Positions 6,460 through 6,562 of a stretch of 6,562 nucleotides of DNA are shown here, in pieces (position 1 is the stretch's first letter; every line of letters begins with the position of its first letter). The notes below the pieces were generated by a model, which was not told the DNA's origin, made no database searches, and saw only the letters and a list, made by a program, of their open reading frames with translations. This stretch comes from DHVE2 group archaeon. GTDB lineage: Archaea; Thermoplasmatota; Thermoplasmata; Thermoplasmatales; Aciduliprofundaceae. The stretch spans positions 1 through 6,562 of the forward strand of contig WALG01000127.1 in NCBI GenBank assembly GCA_015522955.1, written 5' to 3'. A program made the translations under genes and the position numbers.

Positions 6460-6468
6460 TATTTAAAT
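6460..6468 (-). promoter_or_regulatory. TATA box of the metal regulator/ABC operon
   Basis: The minus strand reads ATTTAAATA, preceded by GGAAAAAC as a plausible BRE. The centre (about 6464) is 27 bases from the GTG at 6437, which is the normal TATA-to-start distance. Transcription therefore probably begins at or within a base or two of the start codon. Confidence 0.7.
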
Positions 6469-6491
6469 GTTTTTCCTTTCTCTGAATAATC

Positions 6492-6500
6492 TTTAAATAT
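6492..6500 (+). promoter_or_regulatory. TATA box of tRNA-Asp
   Basis: TTTAAATAT is centred about 28 bases before the first base of the tRNA (6524). It points away from the metal operon. The two TATA boxes of this divergent region are about 24 bases apart, and the operator is on the far side from the tRNA. Confidence 0.6.
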
Positions 6501-6523
6501 TCCTTTTCATTTCGCTCTTTGCT

Positions 6524-6562
6524 GCCCCGGTAGTGTAGCGGCCTATCATGCGGGCCTGTCGA
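6524..6562 (+). tRNA. tRNA-Asp (GTC), 5' half, cut by the window edge
   Basis: The first 39 bases of a tRNA can be folded in outline. The acceptor strand GCCCCGG is at 6524-6530, then TA, then the D stem GTGT pairing with TCAT around the loop AGCGGCCTA. The 5' anticodon stem CGGGC is at 6551-6555 and the loop is CTGTCGA, with anticodon GTC at 6558-6560. The layout matches remembered archaeal tRNA-Asp sequences (GTGTAG.GGCC.ATCAT). The window ends at the last loop base, so the 3' half, any intron and the CCA end cannot be seen. Confidence 0.9.

Noticed and set aside
6524..6562. tRNA-Asp as an integration site for a mobile element
   Set aside because: Only the 5' half is present, the left flank is an ordinary operon, and no integrase or attachment repeat is visible in the window.

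Overview
The window looks like a stretch of core archaeal chromosome, most likely from a euryarchaeon in or near the Thermoplasmatota. It carries an archaeal 20S proteasome beta subunit, the KH/beta-CASP termination nuclease aCPSF1 (FttA), a Trm5-type tRNA methyltransferase, and AT-rich archaeal TATA boxes. Strong Shine-Dalgarno sites sit before several internal operon genes. The proteasome sequence reads very much like the Thermoplasma one. The lineage is inferred from remembered sequences, not from a search.

Layout, left to right. Bases 1-905 (+) are the 3' part of a cytosolic-looking sensor histidine kinase (GAF, HisKA, HATPase); its 5' end lies outside the window. One base after its stop comes trm5 (907-1839, +), with a good ribosome site inside the kinase stop region. 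Trm5 meets the minus-strand aCPSF1/FttA gene tail to tail with a single base between the stops. FttA (1841-3784, -) lies 5 bp downstream of psmB (3790-4422, -). The pair has its own promoter at about 4466-4475. Upstream on the same strand is a compact three-gene operon: a DtxR-family regulator (6039-6437), an ABC ATPase (5289-6035) and an ABC-3 metal permease (4487-5302). The genes are separated by 3 bp and then overlap by 14 bp. The right edge holds the 5' half of a divergent tRNA-Asp(GTC).

How the genes work together. The regulator, ATPase and permease form a metal-uptake unit. The promoter carries a perfect 6+6 inverted repeat (GTTAGG-N5-CCTAAC) between the TATA box and the GTG start, so the regulator very probably represses its own operon when metal is sufficient. 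No substrate-binding protein is encoded here. The regulator also appears to lack several usual DtxR metal ligands and has cysteines nearby; this is the most unusual point in the window. psmB and FttA are household genes (protein degradation and transcription termination/RNA cleavage) in a linkage seen in other archaea.

There is no gene-free stretch above 300 bases, and no mobile element, CRISPR array or long repeat was seen. I did not find a wholly new system. The items worth checking are the regulator's metal site, its operator at an apparently leaderless promoter, and the 1-bp convergent junction at the termination-factor gene.
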